Assembly: GCA_018907035.1 (NCBI GenBank)
Contig: JACCIC010000039.1
Coordinates: 198,501 to 262,500 of the forward strand
DNA length: 64,000 bases
Origin: Sycobia sp. Sy_11
Lineage: Eukaryota; Arthropoda; Insecta; Hymenoptera; Epichrysomallidae
Reading direction: 5' to 3'
The notes beneath the pieces were generated by a model. It searched no databases. It had not been told where the DNA came from and saw only the letters and a program-made list of their open reading frames with translations. Shown here piece after piece: positions 50,875 through 63,046 of the stretch. The first letter of the stretch is position 1. Each line of letters begins with the position of its first letter. The position numbers were made by a program, and so were the translations under genes.

Positions 50875-51484
50875 AATTATAATATTTTTATCGGTCTAAC
50901 AGTCTTTATAATATCATATATTAGCTAAAATAATGACATTCCGACTGGCCTTGTTTATGATCAGCCCCGTAGAATCTGGAATAAAAATTTATTACTTGAA
51001 TAAATTGTATAAGAAAATTAAAACTAAAATAAAGTTAATAAGAAAATAAAAATAAAACAATACTAAGTAAAATAAAAAATAACAAAAGTACTATTCTATG
51101 ATAGTAGAGGATAACCTGAGTGCCCCCTCCACCTTAAATTTAGGATCACCTTCTTGTCCGACGTTTCGAACCGCTACGGTTCATCCTCAGGAACTAAACT
51201 TCAGCTCATAGAATAGTACTTTTATTATTTTTTATTTTACTTATTATTGTAATTTTATTTTTATTTTATTATTAATTTTATTTAATTTTATTTTTATTTT
51301 TAATTTTCTTATATAATTTATTGTAGTAATAAAGTTTTATTTCAGATTCTACGGGGGGGTGAGCATAAACAAGGACAGTGTGTCTGTCATTATTTAAGCT
51401 AATATATGATATTATAAAGACTGTAAGTTCGATAAAAATATTTATTAATTTAATTCAAAACAGTCGACATAAGTACAATTTTTA
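50875..51484 (+). mobile_element. Fold-back element, copy 2, with long inverted arms and hammerhead-like loop
   Basis: The left arm (about 50875-51101) and right arm (about 51206-51451) are imperfect inverted repeats of each other over more than 200 bp, including TTTATAATATCATATATTAG and its complement, CCCCGTAGAATCTG and its complement, and AAAGTACTATTCTATGA and its complement at the inner end. The 104-bp loop holds a small hairpin (51168-51182). After the right arm comes a tail with CAGTCGACATAAGTACAATT, nearly identical to the tail of copy 1, and the arms share AATATTTTTATYGGTYTWACAGTC-like ends with it. The arms differ at perhaps one base in ten, so this copy looks older than copy 1 or was built from two diverged repeats. 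No coding sequence is seen, and no clear target duplication. Confidence 0.72.
51158..51191 (-). ncRNA. Hammerhead-ribozyme-like core motif (candidate)
   Basis: On the - strand the order is CCTGAGGATG, a 6-bp stem GAACCG/CGGTTC with a TAG loop, then GAAACGTCGG. A hammerhead core has CUGAUGA, a stem, then GAAAC; here the first block is CUGAGGAUGA, with three extra bases. Penelope-like retroelements are known to carry hammerhead motifs in their terminal repeats, and this sits in the loop of an inverted-arm element. I could not identify the cleavage-site strand or a proper stem III, so activity is uncertain. Confidence 0.35.
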
Positions 51485-51917
51485 ATTTTAGTATATGAAC
51501 GCTTTTCCGTTGTCGAGCTCCATCCACCTTCCTCCTCTATTTGGAAGATTTAATTATCACGTTGATACACCAGTGGACATTGGCAGGCAATGCTGATTAT
51601 ATATAATAACTATCCTTAAACGAGCGAGAGTGTTACTTGTGGGCGAAAGAAAAAAAGGTTTCATAGGCGTCTCTTTAATCGCCCGCTGGATGGCCGAGCT
51701 CGCAATTAAACCCGATTGCTTCGTCGTTGGCCAATCGCAATATTGGCGGGCGCGAAATCACTTTAAGGACGTGTCCAATGAGTAATGGAGGATGGGCGGG
51801 GTGGGAGGAGTGCCAATTTATCCGCGCAATATCTCGCTCGCGTCTCGCCGCTTAAATATTCGCTTTGCGCCCGGTGCCCTTCTTCTGCTCGCCGCCGATC
51901 GGAGATTGCGAGACAGA

Positions 51918-51920
<3 letters not shown>

Positions 51921-51971
<51 letters not shown>
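51921..51971. repeat. (GA)n microsatellite
   Basis: About 25 pure units. Confidence 0.95.
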
Positions 51972-51974
<3 letters not shown>

Positions 51975-52659
51975 GGAGGAGAAGAATAGAGAGGAGCAAA
52001 AGAAGGACGACAGCCGCACAGCCGTAAAAGATTTTTAATGCCGACGGCGGACGCGATACCGGGAGTTATATTGCCCCGATCTTGGGACTTTGCGCGTCGA
52101 ACGTTTCTTTCTCTTTCTCGTCCTCCGCCTCCTTACCCTCCCCCCCTATCTAACTACAGCACATTGTTAAAATATAAATAAGCGGCGAATATGGAGTAAC
52201 GCCGATTTTACAGTTCATAAATATCCGATTGCTGATTCGCGATAAAGGAGCTTCGTCGTCTCGGCGCGGCGTTAAGCCCGGTCTTTGTCCACGCTGTTCG
52301 CTGCGGCTTGATTGAATTAACTCGATAGAAATAAATACGGCCTTACGTTCGCTGGGATGATAAAAACAAAGCAAAAAAAAAAAAAAAAACAATAAACGGG
52401 CTCGAGCTCTGGAATAAAATATAACCTGCTTTTTATGCGAATAAATTATGGGAAAAAATACATATATGCCAAATATTCAGAAAAAAGTGTCGTAACAACC
52501 CTATAGATATTGGAATTACGTTTCAAGTGCTTAATCACGATGCGTAAAATTTATTTTGTATTTTGCCGTGATTTTCTGAGCAGTTTCACATTCTCCCTGC
52601 ATATTAAGTTCTTCAAAAGAATTATATAATATTTCGAATGAATTTTTGTCATGATATCG

Positions 52660-52662
<3 letters not shown>

Positions 52663-52711
<49 letters not shown>
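52663..52711. repeat. (TA)n microsatellite
   Basis: About 24 pure units. Confidence 0.95.
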
Positions 52712-52713
<2 letters not shown>

Positions 52714-53120
52714 AGTAATGGCAAAATTACATATGCATACGTAAATAAAAGAAAAAGCTCTGATTATTTTTACGACCATGGGCGCTTCGATCGATTCTCA
52801 TATTTCCTCCCACCCGACGCACGAAGCGAATACTTAAAGATGATTTAGATGTAAATATAGAGAATCCAGTGGCTCAACTTGCGAAAACGCAAAGCGATAA
52901 TGTACTTTTTAATCCTTCCGTTCTCGAGAATTTTCTCGCGATAAATAATATTCTGTATATATATACACACACAAAATAGAAACAAAAATTCGTACACATA
53001 TGTACGCGTATACGCGCACCGTGAAATGTCGATTACGAGAGCGTCGCCAAGGCGGTGGAGATGCGAATTTTTGCATGAAAATGCCATTTCGCAAGAAAAT
53101 ATTGCGAAAGAAAATAGCGT

Positions 53121-53140
53121 TCCTCTCTCTCTCTCTCTCC
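53121..53140. repeat. (CT)n microsatellite
   Basis: About 10 units, then degenerate CT and CCT sequence. Confidence 0.88.
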
Positions 53141-53477
53141 GTCTCACTCTCTCACTCCTCCCTCCCTCCCACCCAACCCGCGAGATCTAAGCGCGGCTCA
53201 CCGTTCTTCCTCTTCTTCGTTTTTTTTCCGCGTCCCCCTCCCCCCACCCGCCGTTTTCTCTCCCCGGAAATCGATATCAACAATGTTTTACAGCCCGGAG
53301 CGTGGAGCGGAGAGAGCGCGCGGCCGCGCGAGCGAGCGATCGCTCCGAGTTAATTTAGCCCGCGGCCCGAACGCGCCGGGCTTCAAAAGAAAGCCCATCC
53401 ATCTTGCTTATTTCCTCGATGCCTCCTTAAATCGTCTATAAAACTATTTCATAGCCCGAGGGACTTGGGAGGAGATT

Positions 53478-53516
53478 GGGATAGGGTGGGGTATGGGGTA
53501 GGGGGGTGGGGTGGGG
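53478..53516 (+). other. G-quadruplex motif
   Basis: Seven runs of three to six G separated by loops of one to three bases (GGG AT A GGG T GGGG TAT GGGG TA GGGGGG T GGGG T GGGG). This is the strongest quadruplex-forming sequence in the window. It lies in a GC-rich part of the 3' flank next to a purine-rich AAAG tract. Confidence 0.7.
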
Positions 53517-55354
53517 CGACGGCATACTTCCGTCAGTCGCGATAAAAAAAAAAGAAAAAAAGAAAAAAAAAGAGAGAACCTGCGCCCTCGCGAAAGAAGT
53601 GTACGGGACGATGCGGGGGCTGGCTGGGCGAAAACGCTCGCGCTACTCGACGCGGCTACAAGTTCCTCGATTGGTGTGAATCTAGCGACGCCTGACGGAG
53701 TGATCATTAGAATTTTGCAGCCGGAGCACTATGGCGATGGCGCCGGCAACTCGAAAATTTCCATTTATCACGAATTCCACGATGTGTGCAGAAGATTGAG
53801 AATAAAAATCATTCTTAGGGAGATGAAGAGAACTAGATAAGATTATTGTCGGTAAATTGGATTTTTAATCTACAAATTCATTTGTATAGTATTAGTTCTT
53901 TTATCATCTACGTAGTAGAATTTAAAATTTTTAGGGGTTGTTTTTTTTTTAAAAGTACTTACTGTCCTTGGACACTATTCGTTTGACGTATCTGTCGTTG
54001 GAATTATGCGTCGTAATAGTTTCACGTAAAATTCTCAAATACCCGCGTATTGGAATTACATATATCCGCAGCGTCCGTTCATCAAGAGTCTCCGCTCTGA
54101 TTTGTTCCCCGCTGGTTCGAATAACGTAAAAAAATAACTCGAGATCATCGAAGTGACATTGTGATGGATGCCAAAAATGATTCCGGCGCTCGATGGAATT
54201 TGCTCATTATTGATGGCGAAGTCCGACGCTATCAATGTTATCCAAATACGAAGTTCCGAGATGAGTCTAAAAAAGAAAAAGCCTCAACGAGCGATGTAAA
54301 TAATGAAATCAGTGCTGATTTGTTTCTGCGATTTCGCTGCTACATTTAATTAATTAAATCTATCGTACATTTGAAAATTCATTTCAACCGATCGACGAGT
54401 TAACGTTGTATTATACGTTTGGGTATATTGAAAAATGTCGTGCCACGTATTCGACGGTTCGGCCGGAATATTACACGGAACAGGGATAAGTCGCCGAGTC
54501 ATGCGCCATCTCACGGTTCGAGACTGACAACGAAATTTGCGATAAAAACTATTTTAAGCATCGAACTTTCGTCGTATATTCGCCTGAGATAACACTCAAC
54601 GAATTGCTATTCCCTTTATTTTTCGACAACTACAGCCTGCAATGTACAAGTCAACGTGTATTTCAATCGTTTTACAACTAAACAATAATACATCAAGTTT
54701 TCTTTCTGAGTTTGGTAAATTGTAAATTGTGAGAAAAAAACCTTGGGGAAGAGCTTTTTTAATGGACATTTTAGAGCGCTATATATATGTAAAATAGGCT
54801 TTATCCTTCGATTCGTGGTAAGTTTAATGTGAATATTTTTATAATATAAACATTTTAAATTATAGAATTTTGATTTTAAAAAATAGAGAAAATAATTATT
54901 TATAATTTTTTCATTTCTTCTAAACTCAGTAATTTGGAGTTGTAAGTACTAAGAAGAAAAATAAAACAGGATAATTATTGTTTGAACAATTGAAAACGTA
55001 TGCTTTCTATCTATAATATATTGGGTGGCACGAGAGTCCAATTGAGCTGGCTTATCATATTAATGTATTGCTCGGCTATACTCACGCTCTTAATACGATC
55101 GTACATTTATTTACAAATCTCCGCAACGTACGCGTGCATTTACGCCGCAATGCGAATTCTCTTCCTGGATAGTCCTAGCTATCGCCCGAGCGATCTTCGT
55201 GCAGCTGGGAGGTCGAATAGCCGAGGACGAAAAGGATGGGGAGAAGGAGGAAGAGGAGAGGAGGGTTTCGACGAAATTTTATCAGTGACGCGACGCTCGC
55301 ATATATTTCAGATGGCAGTTTCGAATACGGACCTCTTATTCGCGGCAGGGAGGG

Positions 55355-55379
55355 AGAGAGAGAGAGAGAGAGAGAGAGA
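55355..55379. repeat. (GA)n microsatellite
   Basis: About 12 units after GGGA repeats. Confidence 0.9.
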
Positions 55380-55984
55380 AGGGATCGACGAGGCACGAGC
55401 AGATTCGTGGGTGGAGGATTTGTGCCTGCGGACGGGGGCGGAGGGGTTGGGAGGAGGAAGTGGCAAACCGCCGCACTCGAGCCCGCGACGTGCGGATTAC
55501 GGAGATCGGATAGATTGGCCGACTATTGCTCCGCAGCGGCGCGCCATTACAGCGTCGCGCACGCACGCACGCACGTACTTCCGAGTCCCCGAAAGTGGGC
55601 GCGAGCCAATGGCTCTTCCGTGCTCGTACCCTCCCCCCCCCCGGTCTAACAGGAAGGCGCGCCCCCGCAGCGCAGCCGTAGCCCGCGGCGCGTGGATCCT
55701 GCGTGGGTGAGGATTCAGGGACGGGGGTGGGGATGCCGGGGTAATAGGAAATGCCCGAAGGGCTCGCGGATATAGCGGCTGCGGATCAAAGCGCGGGGAG
55801 GGCGACTGGCGACGCTCGTGTAAACGCGAGCGGGAGCTCGTTCCGGCCATCGGCGGCAGAGGGGATAAGGTGGGGGGGGGGGGCAATGGGAATTAGGTGC
55901 GCGAGTAGGACGCGTGATTGCCGGCTATCTCTCTTTGTGTCGCACTTGCGATCCACGATCGTTGCGCGAAACGGTTACGTCTGT

Positions 55985-55986
<2 letters not shown>

Positions 55987-56030
<44 letters not shown>
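55987..56030. repeat. (TA)n microsatellite
   Basis: About 22 pure units; another tract of the same type begins 87 bp later. Confidence 0.95.
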
Positions 56031-56033
<3 letters not shown>

Positions 56034-56114
56034 TGCATTTGATAGATTCGTCTAGGCGAATTTGTATTTAAATGCGAGTAGATCGGCGCTTAACGCCCCG
56101 GGATTTCATGTCCG

Positions 56115-56116
<2 letters not shown>

Positions 56117-56166
<50 letters not shown>
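56117..56166. repeat. (TA)n microsatellite
   Basis: About 25 pure units, second of a close pair. Confidence 0.95.
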
Positions 56167-56169
<3 letters not shown>

Positions 56170-57417
56170 CTGTACGCAAACAGAGGCGCTTTCCCAGATC
56201 GTTTGGTCGCGCGCTCGCGCGCGCTTTACTTCCATGGCCCGACGGCATGCGTTTTATGCGCGACAGCGGCTTTTTCTCCGTCTGCGTTTTCTCCGCCTTT
56301 ACTCCCTGGCTTTCCGAAGCCAGCCGCGCGCCCCGCCATCACCATCAAGGGGCAAAAGCAGCAGCAGATTACAATGAAAGAGGCCGGAATTTTTTTCTCC
56401 CCTCTCCGTCCCGCGCCTCTCAGTTTGTGCGTTTTTGTTTTTCTTTTTTTTTGTCTTCTTTTTTTTTTTGGACCGCTCATGTCCCGTTTCGCAGTGGAGG
56501 GGCGGCGCCAGTTTTGCGAGCGGAATCTCGAGCCGCGATGATTTTAATGAAATATTCAAGCGGAATTTTGGACCGTATTTATGCAGCTGTGAGCGGAAAG
56601 TTGAAAGTTGATGAAAATTTTGTCTTTCGTTCATCTTTATTTTACTTTTGTTTTTGTTTCGTTTTTTTTTCTTTCTTTTATAATCATAAACGGACCGCGA
56701 GAATACACATCCGACTGCCTCGCTCTGCTTTGTTTCGGCATTTTCTTGCTCTCGAAAATATTTCAAGCAACCGCGCGAGGGATTCCGCGCGGCTTTTCGG
56801 AATTCGTGTCAGTGGTTCCGTTAAACCGGCCACCCTCTCGGAAGTGGCCGGACGCGCGCTCGGGGCGCGCCCGGGGCTCGAGGCGCGCGGCTCTCCGACG
56901 CGCTGCGGTAGGCATTGGAATTTTTGGCCTAACGAGCTCGATCGTTGCTACTGCCACGCTCCGTATCAAGCTTGTTCCAATTTTTATGTCCGTCCTTCGT
57001 TGGCCGCCACTCCTGCAGCACTGCCCTGCGCGACGATGTCTGACTTATTGGTAAGCAGCAAAAAGAAAAAAAAAAAAAAAAAAAACAAGCAAAAAAACCG
57101 TATAAAAGTCTTCGGCTCTCGAGAGTTTATCCAGATCACTTTATAATGCGCGTGAACTTCTTTCTCGAAAGCTCCTTATATTAATACCGTTTTTCAAAAG
57201 TACGACGACAAAAATTGTTCTTCACCTGTTTATTGGCACTTGAAGGACTAGCAAAAAAAAAAGGAAGAAATAACTCCATGTGAAGAATTTTTTCATAGTT
57301 TTTTCCTTGATCCTTCGAAAATTGGCTTAATAATTGAAGGTTGGAAAGTCATCCAAAATAACCAGAGAACAATTACTAATGGATAGAAAACTTATTCTCA
57401 CTTTCGTTATTAGCAAA

Positions 57418-57438
57418 TTAAGGTTGAATCAACCTTAA
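57418..57438. repeat. Perfect 21-bp palindrome
   Basis: TTAAGGTTGA, a single A, then TCAACCTTAA. It sits near the centre of a weaker inverted arrangement: TTGTTCTTC near 57218 against GAAGAACAA near 57650, and GGTTGGAAA near 57340 against TTTTCCAACC near 57605. This may be the core of an old miniature inverted-repeat element. Confidence 0.55.
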
Positions 57439-58327
57439 GAAAATCTATTATAATACGTTACGAAGCAAAAAAAGGTAGAACATTAAGAATTATTAATTAT
57501 GATACATTACGATATTATTCTTACATTATACTATTTTTATTTATTTTGTCATTATATCATTACTATTACTAGAAAAATTGCAAACATCCTTGGGTTTAGC
57601 GATTTTCCAACCCCTAAATAATGATTATTCCTACAATTTTTTCACAACGAAGAACAATTACCTCGGCTTTTCGCAACGAACAGCTTCATATATCAAATTC
57701 ATACTAAAATATACACATGATATCTTCGCCGTACTTCACTGTAAACTGTGATACATAAACAGGTGATTTTTGCAGCAACCCTGTCCATTCACACATTTAC
57801 AGGGGAAAAAAAATCCTTCTCCGATTTCGTCGAGAAACTTTCCCTTCGCCGACCCCTTGACAGACAGCATCTCCCCTCGCCGCGCCTACCACCTACCCGC
57901 CTCGCCCCCTGCCCGCATATACACACAGAATCGTCAGGGTAGAGCGCACCGAGGGAGACTAAAGTTTCCCGCGGCAGTTCGCGCGCTGCAGGCATATTTC
58001 AATTCGCTCGTGCGGAAGTTTGAGCGAAGAGGGACCAACGGTTGGGTTGGGGGAGGAGGGGTAGAGACTCCTGCCCCTCCCCCCCCGCCCCCACAGGCGA
58101 GCTCGCGGCGCCTCGAGGAAACACGTAACGGCGAAAGTGTATTCCCCCGTGGGGCGACTGGGGAATTCGATTTGCCAGGCCGACAAACGGCCGCTCTCCG
58201 CGAACCATCTCCCTCCTACCGACCCTCCCGCCCCCGAGTCCCCATCCACCCACGCCGAGTTTCGTATTCCGCGGACGTGTTATCGAGCGACGACCCGGCG
58301 GTCCGCGAGAACGCGAGCTCCTCGCCA

Positions 58328-58332
<5 letters not shown>

Positions 58333-58388
<56 letters not shown>
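58333..58388. repeat. (TA)n microsatellite
   Basis: About 28 pure units, among the longest in the window. Confidence 0.95.
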
Positions 58389-58391
<3 letters not shown>

Positions 58392-58560
58392 ATATTTGAG
58401 CAACATCACAAGCAGGGACGCGAGGATGTTGTGTCGCGAGGTCGACGGTATTGTATGCCGTTTGTAGGGAAGAATTAGCGGAGAAAGGATATCGCAGAGT
58501 CAGAGTATAGGAAACCCGAGTCGAAACTCCATCCGATTCCCTCAATCTCTCTTTTTCTTG

Positions 58561-58564
<4 letters not shown>

Positions 58565-58602
<38 letters not shown>
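58565..58602. repeat. (CT)n microsatellite
   Basis: About 19 pure units; a (GA)n tract of similar size begins 102 bp later. Confidence 0.95.
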
Positions 58603-58607
<5 letters not shown>

Positions 58608-58700
58608 GTGGCAACTGGTATCAGTGAGCTCGTTCTTTTTCACCCCTACGGCTTTGCTGTCAAGAGAAAGTGGGAGAAGGAGGGCGGGCGAAAGGAAGAG

Positions 58701-58703
<3 letters not shown>

Positions 58704-58738
<35 letters not shown>
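58704..58738. repeat. (GA)n microsatellite
   Basis: About 17 pure units, inverted partner of the (CT)n at 58565. Confidence 0.95.
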
Positions 58739-58742
<4 letters not shown>

Positions 58743-59695
58743 GAAGAGGCCATCGATTCGTCGAGAGACGACGGAGGCGTCCTCGACGTTACTCTCCTTC
58801 GCAGGCGTCTAATGGATCCTTCGATCCGAGAAACTAACGATCCGCTTGTCAGGTTTTCCTCTCTCACCTTTACCCCTTCAATTTTACGTCCGTCTCTTTT
58901 TTCTATCTCGCCATCTCTCTCTTCTACCGCGCATTATATACATATGGGCAGTAGCAGCATTTTGAACATTTCTCTCTCACACTCTCACTCACGCTCTCTC
59001 CTTATTCTTTAAGGGGCAAGGGCGGTTTTTCTTCTAAGGATTTGCTAAAGAAGCTTTTTCGGAGAATCTTCGGAGGAATTTATTTTACTGACCTGACTTT
59101 TCGAAATGTCCCTTTTTACACTCGATCCCTTGTTAACGGCTACAGTTTTTCCGCCCACTAAAACGTATCTCGTTCCTGTTTTTTATATCCCACTCCAATA
59201 GTTTAATTTCATCGAGTTTAGACAAATTTAATCTTAAGCTAATATTGATCTGCATTCTGTGTATGCTGGATTTTTTTTTTTTTTTTAAGAAAGTCACTTT
59301 GGCAATGCCTGCTCTATATTTTATAAAGCTCCCTACAGTTTCGGGCGTGGAAGTTGCTGCCACTCCGACTTTATAAGGAAATTTCGCGTCACGCGTAATT
59401 GCGTAACATTAGACAGACGCGAAAGAATCCGTTTTACGCAAACCCATTCTCATTGATCAACTCTCTGAGACGGACGCAAAAGCTACCATACACAAAGATA
59501 GATAGGGATAGCGAGAGAAAGAGAGGTGGGGGAGGAGAGGGAGACATCCCGCTTATGCATAGCGAGCGCGGGCGAGCTCAGAATTTTTCAAAAGAATACG
59601 CCATTCCCAGTAAAATATTACACAATTCGGCTAAAACGATGAAAATGGTCTTTGCCTCCTATTTTTGCGTTTTCCCTCGACAGTAGTCGAACATT

Positions 59696-59698
<3 letters not shown>

Positions 59699-59754
<56 letters not shown>
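59699..59754. repeat. (TA)n microsatellite
   Basis: About 28 pure units. Confidence 0.95.
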
Positions 59755-59757
<3 letters not shown>

Positions 59758-60197
59758 GTATGTATGAGCATACCGTGTATCCAGCAAAATAGTCGCGTAA
59801 GAGGATTTGTATGCGCGATAATTTAACCATACTTTCGTAAAGAGAGGAGCAAGAAGAAAAAACGTGGGGGAGGAGGGAAGCAATACACGAAGACGTCGGC
59901 CTTTTGCAATTAAGTTAATGAAAGAAACTTGTTTTCCCTCCCTTCGGGCTTGGCGCACGAGCCCTTGAATCATTGCCGATGTACAAGGATAGAAAAATTT
60001 CTATACGTCATTTGCATTTCAAAAAGGTTCTTTTATCCCGAGGGCGAAAGGACGGGGGGGGGGGTTACCTTCAAAAAGTTTTACAGAATTTCTCAAAGGC
60101 TAATTGTTTAATGCGTCGAAAATTCGTATAATTTAGCGGGGATCTCATCGTCCGCCCCCTTCTCTTTCAACAGGTGTCGACGGATGAAAAAAATAAA

Positions 60198-60204
<7 letters not shown>

Positions 60205-60241
<37 letters not shown>
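60205..60241. repeat. (GA)n microsatellite
   Basis: About 18 pure units. Confidence 0.95.
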
Positions 60242-60247
<6 letters not shown>

Positions 60248-60742
60248 TCAGCTTGATTAAATAAAACGTGGCATTTTTTTGCGGCACGCGGGAAAGTTTA
60301 ATTTCATCGAAAGGAGAAGAGCGTCGGGAGGGCGTTCAAAGTTTCAGGTGGAGTGATAGATAAAAATGCTCACTTCGTCTCCCACTCCACCCCTTTTTCT
60401 CGCTCTTTTCAAAGGATCTGATTTTCAATTGAGCCAACTCCCCTTTTCATAATGACAGTCGGAAAAAAATACTTTTACGACTATTCGATTTAATAGTTAT
60501 TACAATATCGTTTACATTTCAGGCAATTCACGATATGAAAAAAAAAAGAAATTTTAAAGCGCCTGAAATGACAAACAGCTTTTAGGCATTTCTTCGGATA
60601 CATTGCTCGAATTAAGAAAATTTCTATTAAAAAGAAAAAAAAATCAAATCGACATTTACCAAATAGTTGAACTGTACGAAAATATTTTACTTCCCATCAA
60701 AAAGTTTTTGATTAAAAACTTTTGGCTGCTAGATGGAGTGAA

Positions 60743-60744
<2 letters not shown>

Positions 60745-60787
<43 letters not shown>
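60745..60787. repeat. (TA)n microsatellite
   Basis: About 21 pure units. Confidence 0.95.
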
Positions 60788-60789
<2 letters not shown>

Positions 60790-63046
60790 AAGAGCACCAA
60801 TTTTCTTGCTTCTAATTAACGCTTTTATACTTAATTCAACCACCATCCGTATTCCTTTAAATTTGGACGCCTAATTCGCACATTCATCATTCTCGCGATA
60901 AGACAGATATATATATACATAGTTCAAAAGCCTTCCTACTCGCTCAATTCGTACTTCGCTATCGGTGGAATTTACGCATTGTATTAAAGTTTTTTAAAGG
61001 GGGAGAGTCGGACGAGACTCAGCCCAACCCCGTTTGTTTTAGCCATTGTAAAAATTTGAATGTGATTCTAAACAGAGTCTGTTACGGGCCGCGTACATGT
61101 TATGGGATATGGACATGGGAACATTATTAAATAATCCTCGATAATTATCCAAGTTGAAGCGGGCTATCGTACATGGTATTCGAATCAGTAGTAAGAACAC
61201 AGTATCTTATGCAGAATCGAAGAATATACTGCTCTTCTTTGAATTTAATTTAAAAAAAATTTATTATGTAATAACAAAAAAAATCTTTAGAATATAAAAC
61301 TTATATTATTATTCATAATACGATATAGAATTTGGGAACAAATACTCTACTCTTGGAATTTTTAGGACCACATAATTAGATGTCAAATAATTAGATGTCA
61401 AAAAATCAAATTTTATAAAAGTACCGGTAATATTTGCGTTGAATTTTTCTAAACTGACGAAAATATGTTTTTAAATTTGTGTAAATATTTTGTATCCTAA
61501 ATATTTTAAAATTAAAATATATTCATGTAGAGACAATCGTAAAAAAAATACAGACAGAAAACCGAACTTCGTAAAACTCCATAAAATGTATGCGTAGATA
61601 TATTTCTTTCGAACTTTGAAAATGATATTCTCGGTTTCTTCGTTTCAGAATTTAATCACAAAAATTCTGTCGTTGAAATTTTTAAAATCTTTTGTACGTT
61701 TAAAGATTTTAAAAATATCTAACAAAAACGAGAAAATTTTACTTTTTAAATATCCAGTTCCATGTATATGTATGAAACTATATTTGAAAGTTTTCAGAAT
61801 GCGCTGTCAGATCTAGGAAAAAAAAGAATAAAAAGAAATGCTTATAAATTTTACAGTATTTATCTAAAGCATAAATGATTGTTGTATACAAACTAAAGAT
61901 TCGGATATATAACATATGTAAAATATTTATGCTTTTAAAGGTTTTAAATATTTACGTTTCTCAACCTTTTAGTATATGATAGAACATACGAGATGCATAT
62001 TCTAAAAATGCTTTAGTTTGCTAAAACTTTGAGTTCAAGTTCGTGATGTATTGATGACATATATTCCGTCCTTGTATCTACTTATTTTAGTAATGTATAA
62101 GAATAAATAAATGTTTGATAATTATGTTTAGATAATTCTAATGTTAGTTTTTTCAGGTGTTAATTAGGTAATTATTATAGGTATTAACTAAGTGGAAATG
62201 GAGTAAGATTCGAGAGGCTGAATCTTCCAATCTGTTTTTCAAACGAAGGATTATTATCTTATTTCTCATTTAATTGAATTGAATTTAATTGTTGTAAATT
62301 TTTTGCACTCTAGTTTTATTTCGTCATTTGCCAAATATATGCGACTCCTATAAGGTTTCTACACATTCATTATCAGCCCCATTTCATATACCAATGTCAT
62401 ATCAGAATACGACCATAACTGAATCGCTTGTATTCTAAATAATAATGGGGTACGAATGTGTCATCACATTTGATTCTGACTAATTGAAAAATGTTGTACA
62501 ATTCCATAATGCACGCTTATGATAATTATAAGGAATCGAATGCCGTTTTTTTGGAAATAGTGATGAAATAACGAAATGTTAGTCGAATGTAGACATGACT
62601 TAGGGAGATTTCTGTGACAGCGTCTAGTACAATCGGTGAATTTGAAAATTATTAACAGCTCAAATATATTGATGATCTCAAGTTTACGTATTATCAATTG
62701 CGAAATAATTTTCACGAATGCCAAAGTGTTGAAAATATCTTGTAAAAACTTCTGTACAATTAGAATTGGCGACGACGCGATACGTCCAAGAAATTATGAA
62801 AATTTTCGTTGCTTTGGAAAACTGAAAACTCACCAACACGGAGAGGTTCCACGATTTCGTTTATATGTTGGATTGTTACGTGTAAATAAGTGAGTAGACA
62901 CAATTGTGAGCCACAAATGAAATTAATTTATTGGCTCTTGGGGGAAAAAGCCTGGTAGACATATACTCCCCACGAAACGTATATTTATTTTTTGTTGAAA
63001 TTTTGTCTGATCCGTATAATGTGCTGTTGCACTAGGATTTTTATTA

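Noticed and set aside
54161..54349. 62-codon open frame with mixed composition
   Set aside because: Short, isolated, no motif; expected by chance.
55000..55710. 236-codon open frame on the + strand
   Set aside because: Composition changes abruptly from hydrophobic AT-rich to Arg/Pro-rich with a GA repeat; it resembles no protein family.
56247..57146. 299-codon open frame on the + strand
   Set aside because: Stop-poor GC- and T-rich sequence encoding Phe runs and a Lys run at the end, with overlapping frames on both strands and no family motif.
57770..58399. 209-codon open frame ending in a (TA)n tract
   Set aside because: Pro/Arg-rich translation of a GC island; the antisense frames are equally open.
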